64,000 nt of DNA from Siphonodentalium dalli. Its lineage: Eukaryota > Mollusca > Scaphopoda > Gadilida > Siphonodentaliidae. The translations under genes were made by a program, and so were the position numbers. Shown one piece after another: positions 28,274-43,100 of this stretch. Location of the stretch: positions 274,155,426 to 274,219,425 of the forward strand of contig CP136063.1 in NCBI GenBank assembly GCA_032622095.1. The letters run 5' to 3'. Numbering within the stretch: position 1 is the stretch's first letter; each line of letters opens with the position of its first letter. The notes under the pieces were generated by a model that worked only from the letters and a program-made list of their open reading frames with translations, was not told the DNA's origin and made no database searches.

Positions 28274-29237
28274 ACTATATAGCAATGAGCGTTCTTTATT
28301 TGTAACATACTAGGAATAGACTAACAATGAACGCTCTTTATTTGTAACATACCAGGAATAGACTAACAATGAACGTTCTTTATTTGTAACATACATGGAA
28401 TAAGACTAACAATGGACGTTCTTTATTTGTAACATACCAGGAATAGACTAACAATGAGCGTTCTTTATTTGTAACATACCAGGAATAAGACTAGCAATGA
28501 ACGTTCTGTATTTGTAACATACCAGGAATAGACTAGCAATGAACGCTCTTTATTTGTAACATACCAGGAATAGACTAACAATGGACGTTCTTTATTTGTA
28601 ACATACCAGGAATAGACTAACAATGGACGTTCTTTATGTGTAACATACCAGGAATAGACTAACAATGAGCGTTCTTTATTTGTAACATACCAGGAATAAG
28701 ACCAACAATGGACGTTCTTTATTTGTAACATATCAGGAATAGACTATCAATGGACACTCTTTATTTGTAACGTACCAGGAATATACTAGCAATGAACGCT
28801 CTTTGTTTGTAACATACCATGAATAGACTATATAGCAATGAACGCTTTTTATTTGTTACATACAAGTAATAGACTAAAAATGAGCGTTCGTTATTTGTAA
28901 CATACCATGAATAGACTAACAATGAACGCTCTTTATTTGTAACATACCAGGAATAGACTAGCAATGAACGCTCTTTATGTGTAACATACCAGGAATATAC
29001 TAACAATGATCGTTCTTTATTTGTAACATACAATGAATATACTAGCAATGAGCGTTCTTTATTTGTAACATACCAGGAATAGACTAACAATGAACGCTCT
29101 TTATTTGTAACATACCAGGAATAGACTAACAATGAGCGTTCTTTATTTGTAACATACCAGGAATAGACTAACAATGAACGATCTTTATTTGTAACATACC
29201 AGGAATAGACTAACAATGAGCAGTCTGTGTTGGTTAC
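28274..29237 (+). repeat. Block N7
   Basis: Duplicate of N4, including the second TATA insertion (about 28829). Confidence 0.85.
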
Positions 29238-29584
29238 ATACCACGAATAAGACTAGCAATGAACGCACTTTATTTGTAACATACCAGGAATAGACTATAT
29301 AGCAATGAGCGCTCTTTATTTGTAACATACCATGTATTGACTAACAATGAACGCTCTGTATTTGTAACATACCAGGAATAGATAAACAATTAACGCTCTT
29401 TATTTGTAACATACCAGGAATAAGACTAACAATGAACGCTCATTATTTGTAACATACCAGGAATATACTAACAATGAACGCTCTTTATTTGTAACATATC
29501 AGGAATAGACTAACAATGAACGCTCTTTATTTGTAACATACCAGGAATATACTAACAATGAACGCTCTTTATTTGTAACATACC

Positions 29585-31148
29585 AGGGATAGACCAACAA
29601 TTAACGCTCTTTATTTGTAATATACCATGAATAGACTAACAATGAACGTTCTTTATTTGTAACATACCATGAATAAACTAACAATGAACGTTCTTTATTT
29701 GTAACATACCAGGAATAAGACAAACAATGAACGCTCTTTATTTGTAACATACCAGGAATAGTCTTACAATGAACGCTCTTTATTTGTAACATAACACGAA
29801 TAGACTAGCAATGAACGATCTTTATTAGTAACATACCAGGAATATAATAACAATGAACGCTCTTTATTTGTAACATACCATGAATAGACTAAAAATGAAC
29901 GTTCTTTATTTGTAACATACCAGGAATAGAGTAACAATGAACGCTCTTTATTTGTAACATACCAGGAATAGACTAACAATGAACGCTCTTTATTTGTAAC
30001 TTACCAGGAATAGACTAACAATGAACGTTCTTTATTTGTAACATACCAGGAATAGACTAACAATGAGCGTTCTTTATTTGTAGCATATTAGGAGTAAGAC
30101 TAACAATGAAAGTTCTTTATTTTTAACATACAATGAGTACGACTAACAATGAACGCTCTATATTTGTAACATACCAGGCATAAGACTAACAATGAACGAT
30201 CTATATTTGTAACATACCAGGCATAAGACTAACAATGAACGATCTTTATTTGTAACATACCATGAATATATTAACAATGAACGCTTTTTATGTGTATCAT
30301 ACCAGGAATAAGACTAACAATGAACGCTCTTTATTTGTAACATACCATGAATAAGAATAACAATGGACGGTCTTTATTTGTAACATACCACGAATAGACT
30401 AACAATGAACGCTCTTTAATTGTAACATACCAGGAATAGACTAACAATGAACGCTCTTTATTTGTAACATACCAGGAATAGACTAACAATGAACGCTCTT
30501 TATTTGTAACATACCAGGGATAGACTAACAATTTACGCTCTTTATTTGTAATATACCATGAATAGACTAACAATGAACGTTCTTTATTTGTAACAAACCA
30601 GGAATAGACTAACTATGAGCGTTCTTTATTTGTAACATACCAGGAGTAAGACTAGCAATGAACACTCTTTATTTGTAACATACCAGGAGTAAGACTAACA
30701 ATGAGCGTTCTTTATATGTAACATACCAGTAATATACTATCGATCAACGCTCTTTATATGTAACATACCAGGAGTAAGGCTAACAATGAGCGATCTTTAT
30801 TTGTAACATACCATGAATTTTCTAACAAGGAACGCTCTTTATTGGTAATATACAATGAGTAGAGTAATAATGAACGCTCTTTATGTGTAATAAACCAGGA
30901 ATAAGACTAACAATGCACGATCATTATTTGTAACATACCATGAATATACTAACAATGAGCGTTCTTTATTGGTAACATACCAGGAGTAAGACTAACAATG
31001 GACGCTCTTTATTTAAAACATATCAGGAATAGACTAACAATGAGCGTTCTTTATTTGTAACATACAAGGAGTAAGACTAACAATGAACGCTCTTTATTTG
31101 TAACAAACCAGGAATAGACTATATAACAATGAGCGTTATTTATTTGTA
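29585..31148 (+). repeat. Block K7
   Basis: Duplicate of K4, shortened by the 43-bp deletion at about 30790. Confidence 0.85.
30781..30800 (+). other. Single-monomer (43 bp) deletion in copy 2
   Basis: Copy 1 at about 16189-16240 has GAGCGTTC, a TTTTTAAC monomer, then GATTAACAATGAGCGATC. Copy 2 goes straight from GGCTAACAATGAG to CGATC. Exactly one 43-bp monomer is missing, and the later offset falls from 14,596 to 14,553. Confidence 0.9.
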
Positions 31149-31206
31149 GCATACCAGGAGTAAGACTAACAATGAACGCTCTTTATTGGTAACATACCAG
31201 GAGTAA

Positions 31207-31849
31207 GACTAACAATGGACGTTCTTTGTTGGTTACATACCAGGGATAAGACTAGCAATGAACGCTCTTTATTTGTAACATACCATGAATAAGACTAACA
31301 GTGGACGTTCTTTGTTGGTTACATACCAGGAATAAGACTAGCAATGAACGCTCTTTATTTGTAACATATCAGGAGTAAGACTAACAATGAACGCTCTTTA
31401 TTTGTAACTTACCAAGAGTAAGACTAACAATGGACGTTATTTGTTGTTTACATACCAGGGATAAGACTAGCAATGAACGCTCTTTATTTGTAACATGCAA
31501 TGAATAAGACTAACAATTGACGTTCTTTGTTGGTTACATACCAGAAATAAGACTAGCAATGAACGCTCTTTATTTTTAACATACCATGAATAAGACTAAC
31601 AATGGACGTTCTTTGTTGGTTACATACCAGGATTAAGACTATCAATGAACGCTCTTTATTTGTAACATACAATGAGTAAGACTAACTATGAACGCGCTTT
31701 ATTTGTAACATACCAGGAATAAACCAACAAGTGACGTTCTTTGTTGGTTACATACCAGGAATAGATTAACAGTGAACGCTCTTTATTTGTAACATACCAT
31801 GAATAAGACTAACAATGGACGTTCTTTGTTGGTTACATACCAGGAGTAA
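31207..31849 (+). repeat. Block D6
   Basis: Duplicate of D3, retaining CCAACAAGTGACG near 31724. Confidence 0.83.
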
Positions 31850-32565
31850 GACTATCAATGAGCGTTCTTTATTTGTAACATACAAGGAATAGACTAACAA
31901 TGAACGCTCTTTATTAGTAACATACCAGGAATAAGACTAACAATGAGCGTTCGCTATTTGTAACATACCAGGAATAAGACTAACAATGAGCGTTCTTTAT
32001 TTGTAACATACCATGACTAAGACTGACAATGCACGGTATGTATTGTTAACATACAATGAGTAGACTTACAATGAACGCTCTTTATGTGTAACATACCAGG
32101 AATAAGACTAACAATGAACGATCTTTATTTGTAACATACCATGAATATACTAACAAGGAACGCTCTTTATTTCTAACATACCATGACTAATACTAACAAT
32201 GAACGGTCTTATTTTTAACATACAATGAGTAAGACTAACATTGAACGCTCTGTATTTGTAACATACCAGGCATAAGACTAACAATGAACGATCTTTATTT
32301 GTAACATACCATGAATATACTAACAATGAACGCTTTTTATGTGTATCATACCAGGAATAAGACTAACAATGAACGCTCTTTATTTGTAACATACCATGAA
32401 CAAGAATAACAATGGACGGTCTTTATTTGTAACATACCACGAATAGACTAACAATGAACGCTCTTCAATTGTAACATACCAGGAATAGACTAACAATGAA
32501 CGCTCTTTATTTGTAACATACCAGGAATAGACTAACAATGAACGCTATTTATTTGTAACATACAA

Positions 32566-34171
32566 AGGGATAGACCAACAATTAACGCTCTTTATTTGTA
32601 ATATACCATGAATAGACTAACAATGAACGTTCTTTATTTGTAACATACCATGAATAAACTAACAATGAACGTTCTTTATTTGTAACATACCAGGAATAAG
32701 ACAAACAATGAACGCTCTTTATTTGTAACATACCAGGAATAGTCTTACAATGAACGCTCTTTATTTGTAACATCACATGAATAGACTAGCAATGAACGCT
32801 CTTTATTAGTAACATACCAGGAATATAATAACAATGAATGCTCTTTATTTGTAACATACCAGGAATAGACTAACAATGAACGCTTTTTATTTGGAACATA
32901 CCATGAATAGACTAAAAATGAACGTTCTTTATTTGTAACATACCAGGAATAGAGTAACAATGAACGCTCTTTATTTGTAACATACCAGGAATAGACTAAC
33001 AATGAACGCTCTTTATTTGTAACTTACCAGGAATAGACTAACAATGAACGTTCTTTATTTGTAACATACCAGGAATAGACTAACAATGAGCGTTCTTTAT
33101 TTGTAGCATATTAGGAGTAAGACTAACAATGAAAGTTCTTTATTTTTAACATACAATGAGTAAGACTAACAATGAACGCTCTATATTTGTAACATACCAG
33201 GCATAAGACTAACAATGAACGATCTTTATTTGTAACATACCCTGAATATATTAACAATGAACGCTTTTTATGTGTATCATACCAGGAATAAGACTAACAA
33301 TGAACGCTCTTTATTTGTAACATACCATGAATAAGAATAACAATGGACGGTCTTTATTTGTAACATACCACGAATAGACTAACATTGAACGCTCTTTAAT
33401 TGTAACATACCAGGAATAGACTAACAATGAACGCTCTTTATTTGTAACATACCAGGAATAGACTAACAATGAACGCTCTTTATTTGTAACATACCAGGGA
33501 TAGACTAACAATTTACGCTCTTTATTTGTAATATACCATGAATAGACTAACAATGAACGTTCTTTATTTGTAACAAACCAGGAATAGACTAACTATGAGC
33601 GTTCTTTATTTGTAACATACCAGGAGTAAGACTAGCAATGAACACTCTTTATTTGTAACATACCAGGAGTAAGACTAACAATGAGCGTTCTTTATATGTA
33701 ACATAACAGTAATATACTATCGATCAACGCTCTTTATATGTAACATACCAGGAGTAAGGCTAACAATGAGCGTTCTTTATTTTTAACATACCAGGAATAA
33801 GATTAACAATGAGCGATCTTTATTTGTAACATACCATGAATTTTCTAACAAGGAACGCTCTTTATTGGTAATATACAATGAGTAGAGTAACAATGAACGC
33901 TCTTTATGTGTAATAAACCAGGAATAAGACTAACAATGCACGATCATTATTTGTAACATACCATGAATATACTAACAATGAGCGTTCTTTATTGGTAACA
34001 TACCAGGAGTAAGATTAACAATGAACGCTCTTTATTTAAAACATATCAGGAATAGACTAACAATGAGCGTTCTTTATTTGTAACATACAAGGAGTAAGAC
34101 TAACAATGAACGCTCTTTATTTGTAACAAACCAGGAATAGACTATATAACAATGAGCGTTATTTATTTGTA
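32566..34171 (+). repeat. Block K8
   Basis: Duplicate of K5 (offset 14,553), keeping all its private variants. One substitution is visible at 33385. Confidence 0.85.
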
Positions 34172-35037
34172 ACAAACCAGAAATAGACTAACAATGAACG
34201 CTCTTTATTTTTAACATACAATGTGTAAGACTAACAATGAACGCTCTTTATTTGTAACGTACCAGGAATAAGACTAACAATGAACGATCTTTATTTGTAA
34301 CATGCCATGAATATACTAACAAGGAACGCTCTTTATTTGTAACATACAATGATCAAGACTAACAATGAACGGTCTTTATTGGTAACAAACAATACATAGA
34401 CTAACAATGAACGCTCTTTATGTGTAACATACCAGGAATAAGACTACCAATGGACGTTCTTTGTTGGTTACATACCAGGAATAGACTAACAATAAACGCT
34501 CTTTGTTTGTAACATACCAGGAATAGACTAACAATGAACGCTCTTTATTTGTAACATACCAGGAATAAGACTAACAATGAATGATCTTTATTGGTAACAT
34601 ACCAGGAATAGACTAACAATGAACGCTCGTTATTGGTTATTTACCAGGAGGTGACTAACAGAGAACGCTCTTTATTTGTAACATACCATGAATAAGACTA
34701 ACAATGGACGTTCTTTGTTGGTTACATACCAGGAATAGACTAACAATGAACGCTCTTTATTTGTAACATACCAGGAATAAGACTAACAATGAGCGTTCTT
34801 TATTTGTAACATACCAGGAATAGACTAACAATGAACGCTCTTTATTTGTAACATACCAGGAATAGACTAACAATGGGCATTCTATATTGGTAACATACCA
34901 GGAGTAAGACTAGCAATGGACGCTCTTTATTTATAACATACCAGGAATAGACTAACAATGAGCGTTCTTCATTTGTAACATACCAGGAGTAAGACTAACA
35001 ATGAACGCTCTTTATTTTTAACATACCAGGAATAGAC

Positions 35038-35340
35038 TATATAGCAATGAGCGTTCTTTATTTGTAACATACTAGGAATAGACTAACAATGAACGCTCTT
35101 TATTTGTAACATACCAGGAATAGACTAACAATGAACGTTCTTTATTTGTAACATACCTGGAATTAGACTAACAATGGACGTTCTTTATTTGTAACATACC
35201 AGGAATAGACTAACAATGAGCGTTCTTTATTTGTAACATACCACGAATAAGACTAGCAATGAACGCTCTTTATTTGTAACATACCAGGAATAGACTAACA
35301 ATGGACGTTCTTTATTTGTAACATACCAGGAATAGACTAA
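35038..35340 (+). repeat. Block N8, internally deleted
   Basis: It has the N opening and CTGGAATTAGAC, but from about 35240 it jumps to CCACGAATAAGACTAGC. Roughly 600-650 bp of the N interior are missing. Confidence 0.75.
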
Positions 35341-35474
35341 CAATGAACGCTCTGTATTTGTAACATACCAGTAATAGATAAACAATTAACGCTCTTTATT
35401 TGTAACATACCAGGAATAAGACTAACAATGCACGCTCATTATTGGTATGTGAATGATCTTTATTTGTAACATAC

Positions 35475-36121
35475 CATGAATAAGACTAACAATGGACGTA
35501 CTTTGTTGGTTACATACCAGGAATAAGACAGGCAATGAACGCTCTTTATTTGTAACATACCATGAATAAGACTAGCAATGGACGTTCTTTGTTGGTTAAC
35601 TACCAGGAATAAGACTAGCAATGAACGCTCTTTATTTGTAACATACCAGGAGTAAGACTAACAATGAACGCTCTTTATTTGTAACTTACCAAGAGTAAGA
35701 CTAACGATGGACGTTATTTGTTGTTTACATACCAGGGATAAGACTAGCAATGAACGCTCTTTATTTGTAACATGCAATGAATAAGACTAACAATTGACGT
35801 TCTTTGTTGGTTACATACCAGAAATAAGACTAGCAATGAACGCTCTTTATTTTTAACATACCATGAATAAGACTAACAATGGACGTTCTGTGTTGGTTAC
35901 ATACCAGGATTAAGACTAGCAATGAACGCTCTTTATTTGTAACATACAATGAGTAAGACTAACTATGAACGCGCTTTATTTGTAACATACCAGGAACAAA
36001 CCAACAATGGACGTTCTTTGTTGGTTACATACCAGGAATAGATTAACAGTGAACGCTCTTTATTTGTAACATACCATGAATAAGACTAACAATGGACGTT
36101 CTTTGTTGGTTACATACCAGG
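35475..36121 (+). repeat. Block D7
   Basis: A mosaic: it starts like D2 (hybrid monomer, GACAGGCAATG) and finishes like D1 (GATTAACAGTGAACG). Private variant: GTTGGTTAACTACC at 35591. Confidence 0.8.
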
Positions 36122-36841
36122 AGTAAGACTATCAATGAGCGTTCTTTATTTGTAACATACAAGGAATAGACTAACAATGAACGCTCTTTATTAGTAACAT
36201 ACCAGGAATAAGACTAACAATGAGCGTTCGCTATTTGTAACATACCAGGAATAAGACTAACAATGAGCGTTCTTTATTTGTAACATACCATGACTAAGAC
36301 TGACAATGAACGGTATTTATTGGTAACATACAATGAGTAGACTTACAATGAACGCTCTTTATGTGTAACATACCAGGAATAAGACTAACAATGAACGATC
36401 TTTATTTGTAACATACCATGAATATACTAACAAGGAACGCTCTTTATTTCTAACATACCATGACTAATACTAACAATGAACGGTCTTATTTTTAACATAC
36501 AATGAGTAAGACTAACATTGAACGCTCTGTATTTGTAACATACCAGGCATAAGACTAACAATGAACGATCTTTATTTGTAACATACCATGAATAAACTAA
36601 CAATGAACGCTTTTTATGTGTATCATACCAGGAATAAGACTAACAATGAACGCTCTTTATTTGTAACATACCATGAACAAGAATAACAATGGACGGTCTT
36701 TATTTGTAACATACCACGAATAGACTAACAATGAACGCTCTTCAATTGTAACATACCAGGAATAGACTAACAATGAACGCTCTTTATTTGTAACATACCA
36801 GGAATAGACTAACAATGAACGCTCTTTATTTGTAACATACC

Positions 36842-38448
36842 CGGGATAGACCAACAATTAACGCTCTTTATTTGTAATATACCATGAATAGACTAACAAT
36901 GAACGTTCTTTATTTGTAACATACCATGAATAAACTAACAATGAACGTTCTTTATTTGTAACATACCAGGAATAAGACAAACAATGAACGCTCTTTATTT
37001 GTAACATACCAGGACTAGTCTTACAATGAACGCTCTTTATTTGTAACATAACATGAATAGACTAGCAATGAACGCTCTTTATTAGTAACATACCAGGAAT
37101 ATAATAACAATGAATGCTCTTTATTTGTAACATACCAGGAATAGACTAACAATGAACGCTCTTTATTTGGAACATACCATGAATAGACTAAAAATGAACG
37201 TTCTTTATTTGTAACATACCAGGAATAGAGTAACAATGAACGCTCTTTATTTGTAACATACCATGAATAGACTAACAGTGAACGCTCTTTATTTGTAACT
37301 TACCAGGAATAGACTAACAATGAACGTTCTTTATTTGTAACATACCAGGAATAGACTAACAATGAGCGTTCTTTATTTGTAGCATATTAGGAGTAAGACT
37401 AACAATGAAAGTTCTTTATTTTTAACATACAATGAGTAAGACTAACAATGAACGCTCTATATTTGTAACATACCAGGCATAAGACTAACAATGAACGATC
37501 TTTATTTGTAACATACCATGAATATATTAACAATGAACGCTTTTTATGTGTATCATACCGGGAATAAGACTAACAATGAACGCTCTTTATTTGTAACAAA
37601 CCATGAATAAGAATAACAATGGACGGTCTTTATTTGTAACATACCACTAATAGACTAACAATGAACGCTCTTTAATTGTAACATACCAGGAATAGACTAA
37701 CAATGAACGCTCTTTATTTGTAACATACCAGGAATAGACTAACAATGAACGCTCTTTATTTGTAACATACCAGGGATAGACTAACAATTTACGCTCTTTA
37801 TTTGTAATATACCATGAATAGACTAACAATGAACGTTCTTTATTTGTAACATACCAGGAGTAAGACTAGCAATGAACACTCTTTATTTGTAACATACCAG
37901 GAGTAAGACTAACAATGAGCGTTCTTTATATGTAACATACCAGTAATATACTATCTATCAACGCTCTTTATATGTAACATACCAGGAGTAAGGCTAACAA
38001 TGAGCGTTCTTTATTTTTAACATACCAGGAATAAGATTAACAATGAGCGATCTTTATTTGTAACATACCATGAATTTTCTAACAAGGAACGCTCTTTATT
38101 GGTAATATACAATGAGTAGAGTAACAATGAACGCTCTTTATGTGTAATAAACCAGGAATAAGACTAACAATGCACGATCATTATTTGTAACATACCATGA
38201 ATATACTGACAAGGAACGCTCTTTATTTGTAACATACCAGGAATAGACTAACAATGAGCGTTCTTTATTGGTAACATACCAGGAGTAAGACTAACAATGA
38301 ACGCTCTTTATTTAAAACATATCAGGAATAGACTAACAATGAGCGTTCTTTATTTGTAACATACAAGGAGTAAGACTAACAATGAACGCTCTTTATTTGT
38401 AACAGACCAGGAATAGACTATATAACAATGAGCGTTATTTATTTGTAA
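36842..38448 (+). repeat. Block K9
   Basis: Subtype b with a distinctive CCCGGG opening (36840-36845) and AGGACTAGTC. It lacks the ACAAACCAGG monomer expected near 37850. Confidence 0.83.
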
Positions 38449-39099
38449 CAAACCAGTAATAGACTAACAATGAACGCTCTTTATTTTTAACATACAATGT
38501 GTAAGACTAACAATGAACGCTCTTTATTTGTAACATACCAGGAATAAGACTAACAATGAACGATCTTTATTTGTAACATGCCATGAATATACTAACAAGG
38601 AACGCTCTTTATTTGTAACATACAATGATCAAGACTAACAATGAACGGTCTTTATTTGTAACAAACAATACATAGACTAACAATGAACGCTCTTTATGTG
38701 TAACATACCAGGAATAAGACTACCAATGGACGTTCTTTGTTGGTTACATACCAGGAATAGACTAACAATAAACGCTCTTTGTTTGTAACACACCAGGAAT
38801 AGACTAACAATGAACGCTCTTTATTTGTAACATACCAGGAATAAGACTAACAATGAGCGTTCTTTATTTGTAACATACCAGGAATAGACTAACAATGAAC
38901 GCTCTTTATTTGTAACATACCAGGAATAGACTAACAATGGGCATTCTATATTGGTAACATACCAGCAGTAAGACTAACAATGAACGCTCTTTATTTATAA
39001 CATACCAGGAATAGACTAACAATGAGCGTTCTTCATTTGTAACATACCAGGAGTAAGACTAACAATGAACGCTCTTTATTTTTAACATACCAGGAATAG

Positions 39100-40058
39100 A
39101 CTATATAGCAATGAGCGTTCTTTATTTGTAACATACTAGGAATAGACTAACAATGAACGCTCTTTATTTGTAACATACCAGGAATAGACTAACAATGAAC
39201 GTTCTTTATTTGTAACATACCTGGAATAAGACTAACAATGGACGTTCTTTATTTGTAACATACCAGGAATAGACTAACAATGAGCGTTCTTTATTTGTAA
39301 CATACCAGGAATAAGACTAGCAATGAACGTTCTGTATTTGTAACATACCAGGAATAGACTAGCAATGAATGCTCTTTATTTGTAACATACCAGGAATAGA
39401 CTAACAATGGACGTTCTTTATTTGTAACATACCAGGAATAGACTAACAATGGACGTTCTTTATGTGTAACATACCAGGAATAGACTAACAATGAGCGTTC
39501 TTTATTTGTAACATACCAGGAATAAGACCAACAATGGACGTTCTTTATTTGTAACATATCAGGAATAGACTATCAATGGACACTCTTTATTTGTAACGTA
39601 CCAGGAATATACTAGCAATGAACGCTCTTTGTTTGTAACATACCATGAATAGACTAGCAATGAACGCTTTTTATTTGTTACATACAAGTAATAGACTAAA
39701 AATGAGCGTTCGTTATTTGTAACATACCATGAATAGACTAACAATGAACGCTCTTTATTTGTAACATACCAGGAATAGACTAGCAATGAACGCTCTTTAT
39801 GTGTAACATACCAGGAATATACTAACAATGATCGTTCTTTATTTGTAACATACCATGAATATACTAGCAATGAGCGTTCTTTATTTGTAACATACCAGGA
39901 ATAGACTAACAATGAACGCTCTTTATTTGTAACATACCAGGAATAGACTAACAATGAGCGTTCTTTATTTGTAACATACCAGGAATTGACTAACAATGAA
40001 CGATCTTTATCTGTAACATACCAGGAATAGACTAACAATGAGCAGTCTGTGTTGGTTA
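39100..40058 (+). repeat. Block N9
   Basis: Full length. Private variants: TATCTGTAACATACC at about 40009 and ACCAGGAATTGAC at about 39980. Confidence 0.85.
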
Positions 40059-40289
40059 CATACCACGAATAAGACTAGCAATGAACGCACTTTATTTGTA
40101 ACATACCAGGAATAGATTAGCAATGAACGCTCTTTATTTGTAACATACCAGGTATTGACTAACAATGAACGCTCTGTATTTGTAACATACCAGGAATAGA
40201 TAAACAATTAACGCTCTTTATTTGTAACATACCAGGAATAAGACTAACAATGAACGCTCATTATTGGTATGTGAATTATCTTTATTTGT

Positions 40290-41080
40290 AACATACCATG
40301 AATAAGACTAACAATGGACGTACTTTGTTGGTTACATACCAGGAATAAGACAGGCAATGAACGCTCTTTATTTGTAACATACCATGAATAAGACTAGCAA
40401 TGGACGTTCTTTGTTGGTTACATACCAGGAATAAGACTAACAATGAACGCTCTTTATTTGTAACATACCAGGAGTAAGACTAACAATGAACGCTCTTTAT
40501 TGGTAACATACCAGGAGTAAGACTAACAATGGACGTTCTTTGTTGGTTACATACCAGGGATAAGACTAGCAATGAACGCTCTTTATTTGTAACATACCAT
40601 GAATAAGACTAACAATGGACGTTCTTTGTTGGTTACATACCAGGAATAAGACTAGCAATAAACGCTCTTTATTTGTAACATATCAGGAGTAAGACTAACA
40701 ATGAACGCTCTTTATTTGTAACTTACCAAGAGTAAGACTAACAATGGACGTTATTTGTTGGTTACATACCAGGGATAAGACTAGCAATGAACGCTCTTTA
40801 TTTGTAACATACAATGAATAAGACTAACAATTGACGTTCTTTGTTGGTTACATACCAGAAATAAGACTAGCAATGAAAGCTCTTTATTTTTAACATACCA
40901 TGAATAAGACTAACAATGGACGTTCTTTGTTGGTTACATACCAGGATTAAGTCTAGCAATGAACGCTCTTTATTTGTAACATACCATGAGTAAGACTAAC
41001 TATGAACGCGCTTTATTTGTAACATACCAGGAATATACCAACAATGGACGTTCTTTGTTGGTTACATACCAGGAATAGAC
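40290..41080 (+). repeat. Block D8
   Basis: D2-type at offset 30,280. I saw no length change. Confidence 0.83.
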
Positions 41081-41494
41081 TAACAATGAGCGTTCTTTAT
41101 TTCTAACATACCATGACAAATACTAACAATGAACGGTCTTATTTTTAACATACAATGAGTAAGACTAACATTGAACGCTCTGTATTTGTAACATACCAGG
41201 CATAAGACTAACAATGAACGATCTTTATTTGTAACATACCATGAATATACTAACAATGAACGCTTTTTATGTGTATCATACCAGGAATAAGACTAACAAT
41301 GAACGCTCTTTATTTGTAACATACCATGAACAAGAATAACAATGGACGGTCTTTATTTGTAACATACCACGAATAGACTAACAATGAACGCTCTTCAATT
41401 GTAACATACCAGGAATAGACTAACAATGAACGCTCTTTATTTGTAACATACCAGGAATAGACTAACAATGAACGCTCTTTATTTGTAACATACC

Positions 41495-43100
41495 AGCGAT
41501 AGACCAACAATTAACGCTCTTTATTTGTAATATACCATGAATAGACTAACAATGAACGTTCTTTATTTGTAACATACCATGAATAAACTAACAATGAACG
41601 TTCTTTATTTGTAACATACCAGGAATAAGACAAACAATGAACGCTCTTTATTTGTAACATACCAGGAATAGTCTTACAATGAACGCTCTTTATTTGTAAC
41701 ATAACATGAATAGACTAGCAATGAACGCTCTTTATTAGTAACATACCAGGAATATAATAACAATGAATGCTCTTTATTTGTAACATACCAGGAATAGACT
41801 AACAATGAACGCTCTTTATTTGAAACATACCATGAATAGACTAAAAATGAACGTTCTTTATTTGTAACATACCAGGAATAGAGTAACAATGAACGCTCTT
41901 TATTTGTAACACACCAGGAATAGACTAACAATGAACGCTCTTTATTTGTAACTTACCAGGAATAGACTAACAATGAACGTTCTTTATTTGTAACATACCA
42001 GGAATAGACTAACAATGAGCGTTCTTTATTTGTAGCATATTAGGAGTAAGACTAACAATGAAAGTTCTTTATTTTTAACATACAATGAGTAAGACTAACA
42101 ATGAACGCTCTATATTTGTAACATACCAGGCATAAGACTAACAATGAACGATCTTTATTTGTAACATACCATGAATATATTAACAATGAACGCTTTTTAT
42201 GTGTATCATACCAGGAATAAGACTAACAATGAACGCTCTTTATTTGTAACATACCATGAATAAGAATAACAATGGACGGTCTTTATTTGTAACATACCAC
42301 GAATAGACTAACAATGAACGCTCTTTATTTGTAACATACCAGGAATAGACTAACAATGAACGCTCTTTATTTGTAACATACCAGGGATAGACTAACAATT
42401 TACGCTCTTTATTTGTAATATACCATGAATAGACTAACAATGAACGTTCTTTATTTGTAACAAACCAGGAATAGACTAACTATGAGCGTTCTTTATTTGT
42501 AACATACCAGGAGTAAGACTAGCAATGAACACTCTTTATTTGTAACATACCAGGAGTAAGACTAACAATGAGCGTTCTTTATATGTAACATACCAGTAAT
42601 ATACTATCTATCAACGCTCTTTATATGTAACATACCAGGAGTAAGGCTAACAATGAGCGTTCTTTATTTTTAACATACCAGGAATAAGATTAACAATGAG
42701 CGATCTTTATTTGTAACATACCATGAATTTTCTAACAAGGAACGCTCTTTATTGGTAATATACAATGAGTAGAGTAACAATGAACGCTCTTTATGTGTAA
42801 TAAACCAGGAATAAGACTAACAATGCACGATCATTATTTGTAACATACCATGAATATACTAACAAGGAACGCTCTTTATTTGTAACATACCAGGAATAGA
42901 CTAACAATGAGCGTTCTTTATTGGTAACATACCAGGAGTAAGACTAACAATGAACGCTCTTTATTTAAAACATATCAGGAATAGACTAACAATGAGCGTT
43001 CTTTATTTGTAACATACAAGGAGTAAGACTAACAATGAACGCTCTTTATTTGTAACAGACCAGGAATAGACTATATAACAATGAGCGTTATTTATTTGTA
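41495..43100 (+). repeat. Block K10
   Basis: Subtype b. One 42-bp monomer (the one with CTTTAATTG) is missing near 42330 compared with K3. Confidence 0.84.

Larger units (their letters stand above)
20465..35017 (+). repeat. Tandem segmental duplication I, copy 2 (14,553 bp)
   Basis: The copy starts mid-monomer at the equivalent of 5869 and ends at 35017. Beyond that the sequence continues into the normal TTAACATACC context that was cut off in copy 1. Differences from copy 1 that I found: loss of one 43-bp monomer at about 30790, A to T at 27172 (12576 in copy 1) and A to T at 33385 (18832 in copy 1). Such low divergence means a very recent event, or an assembly effect. Confidence 0.92.
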
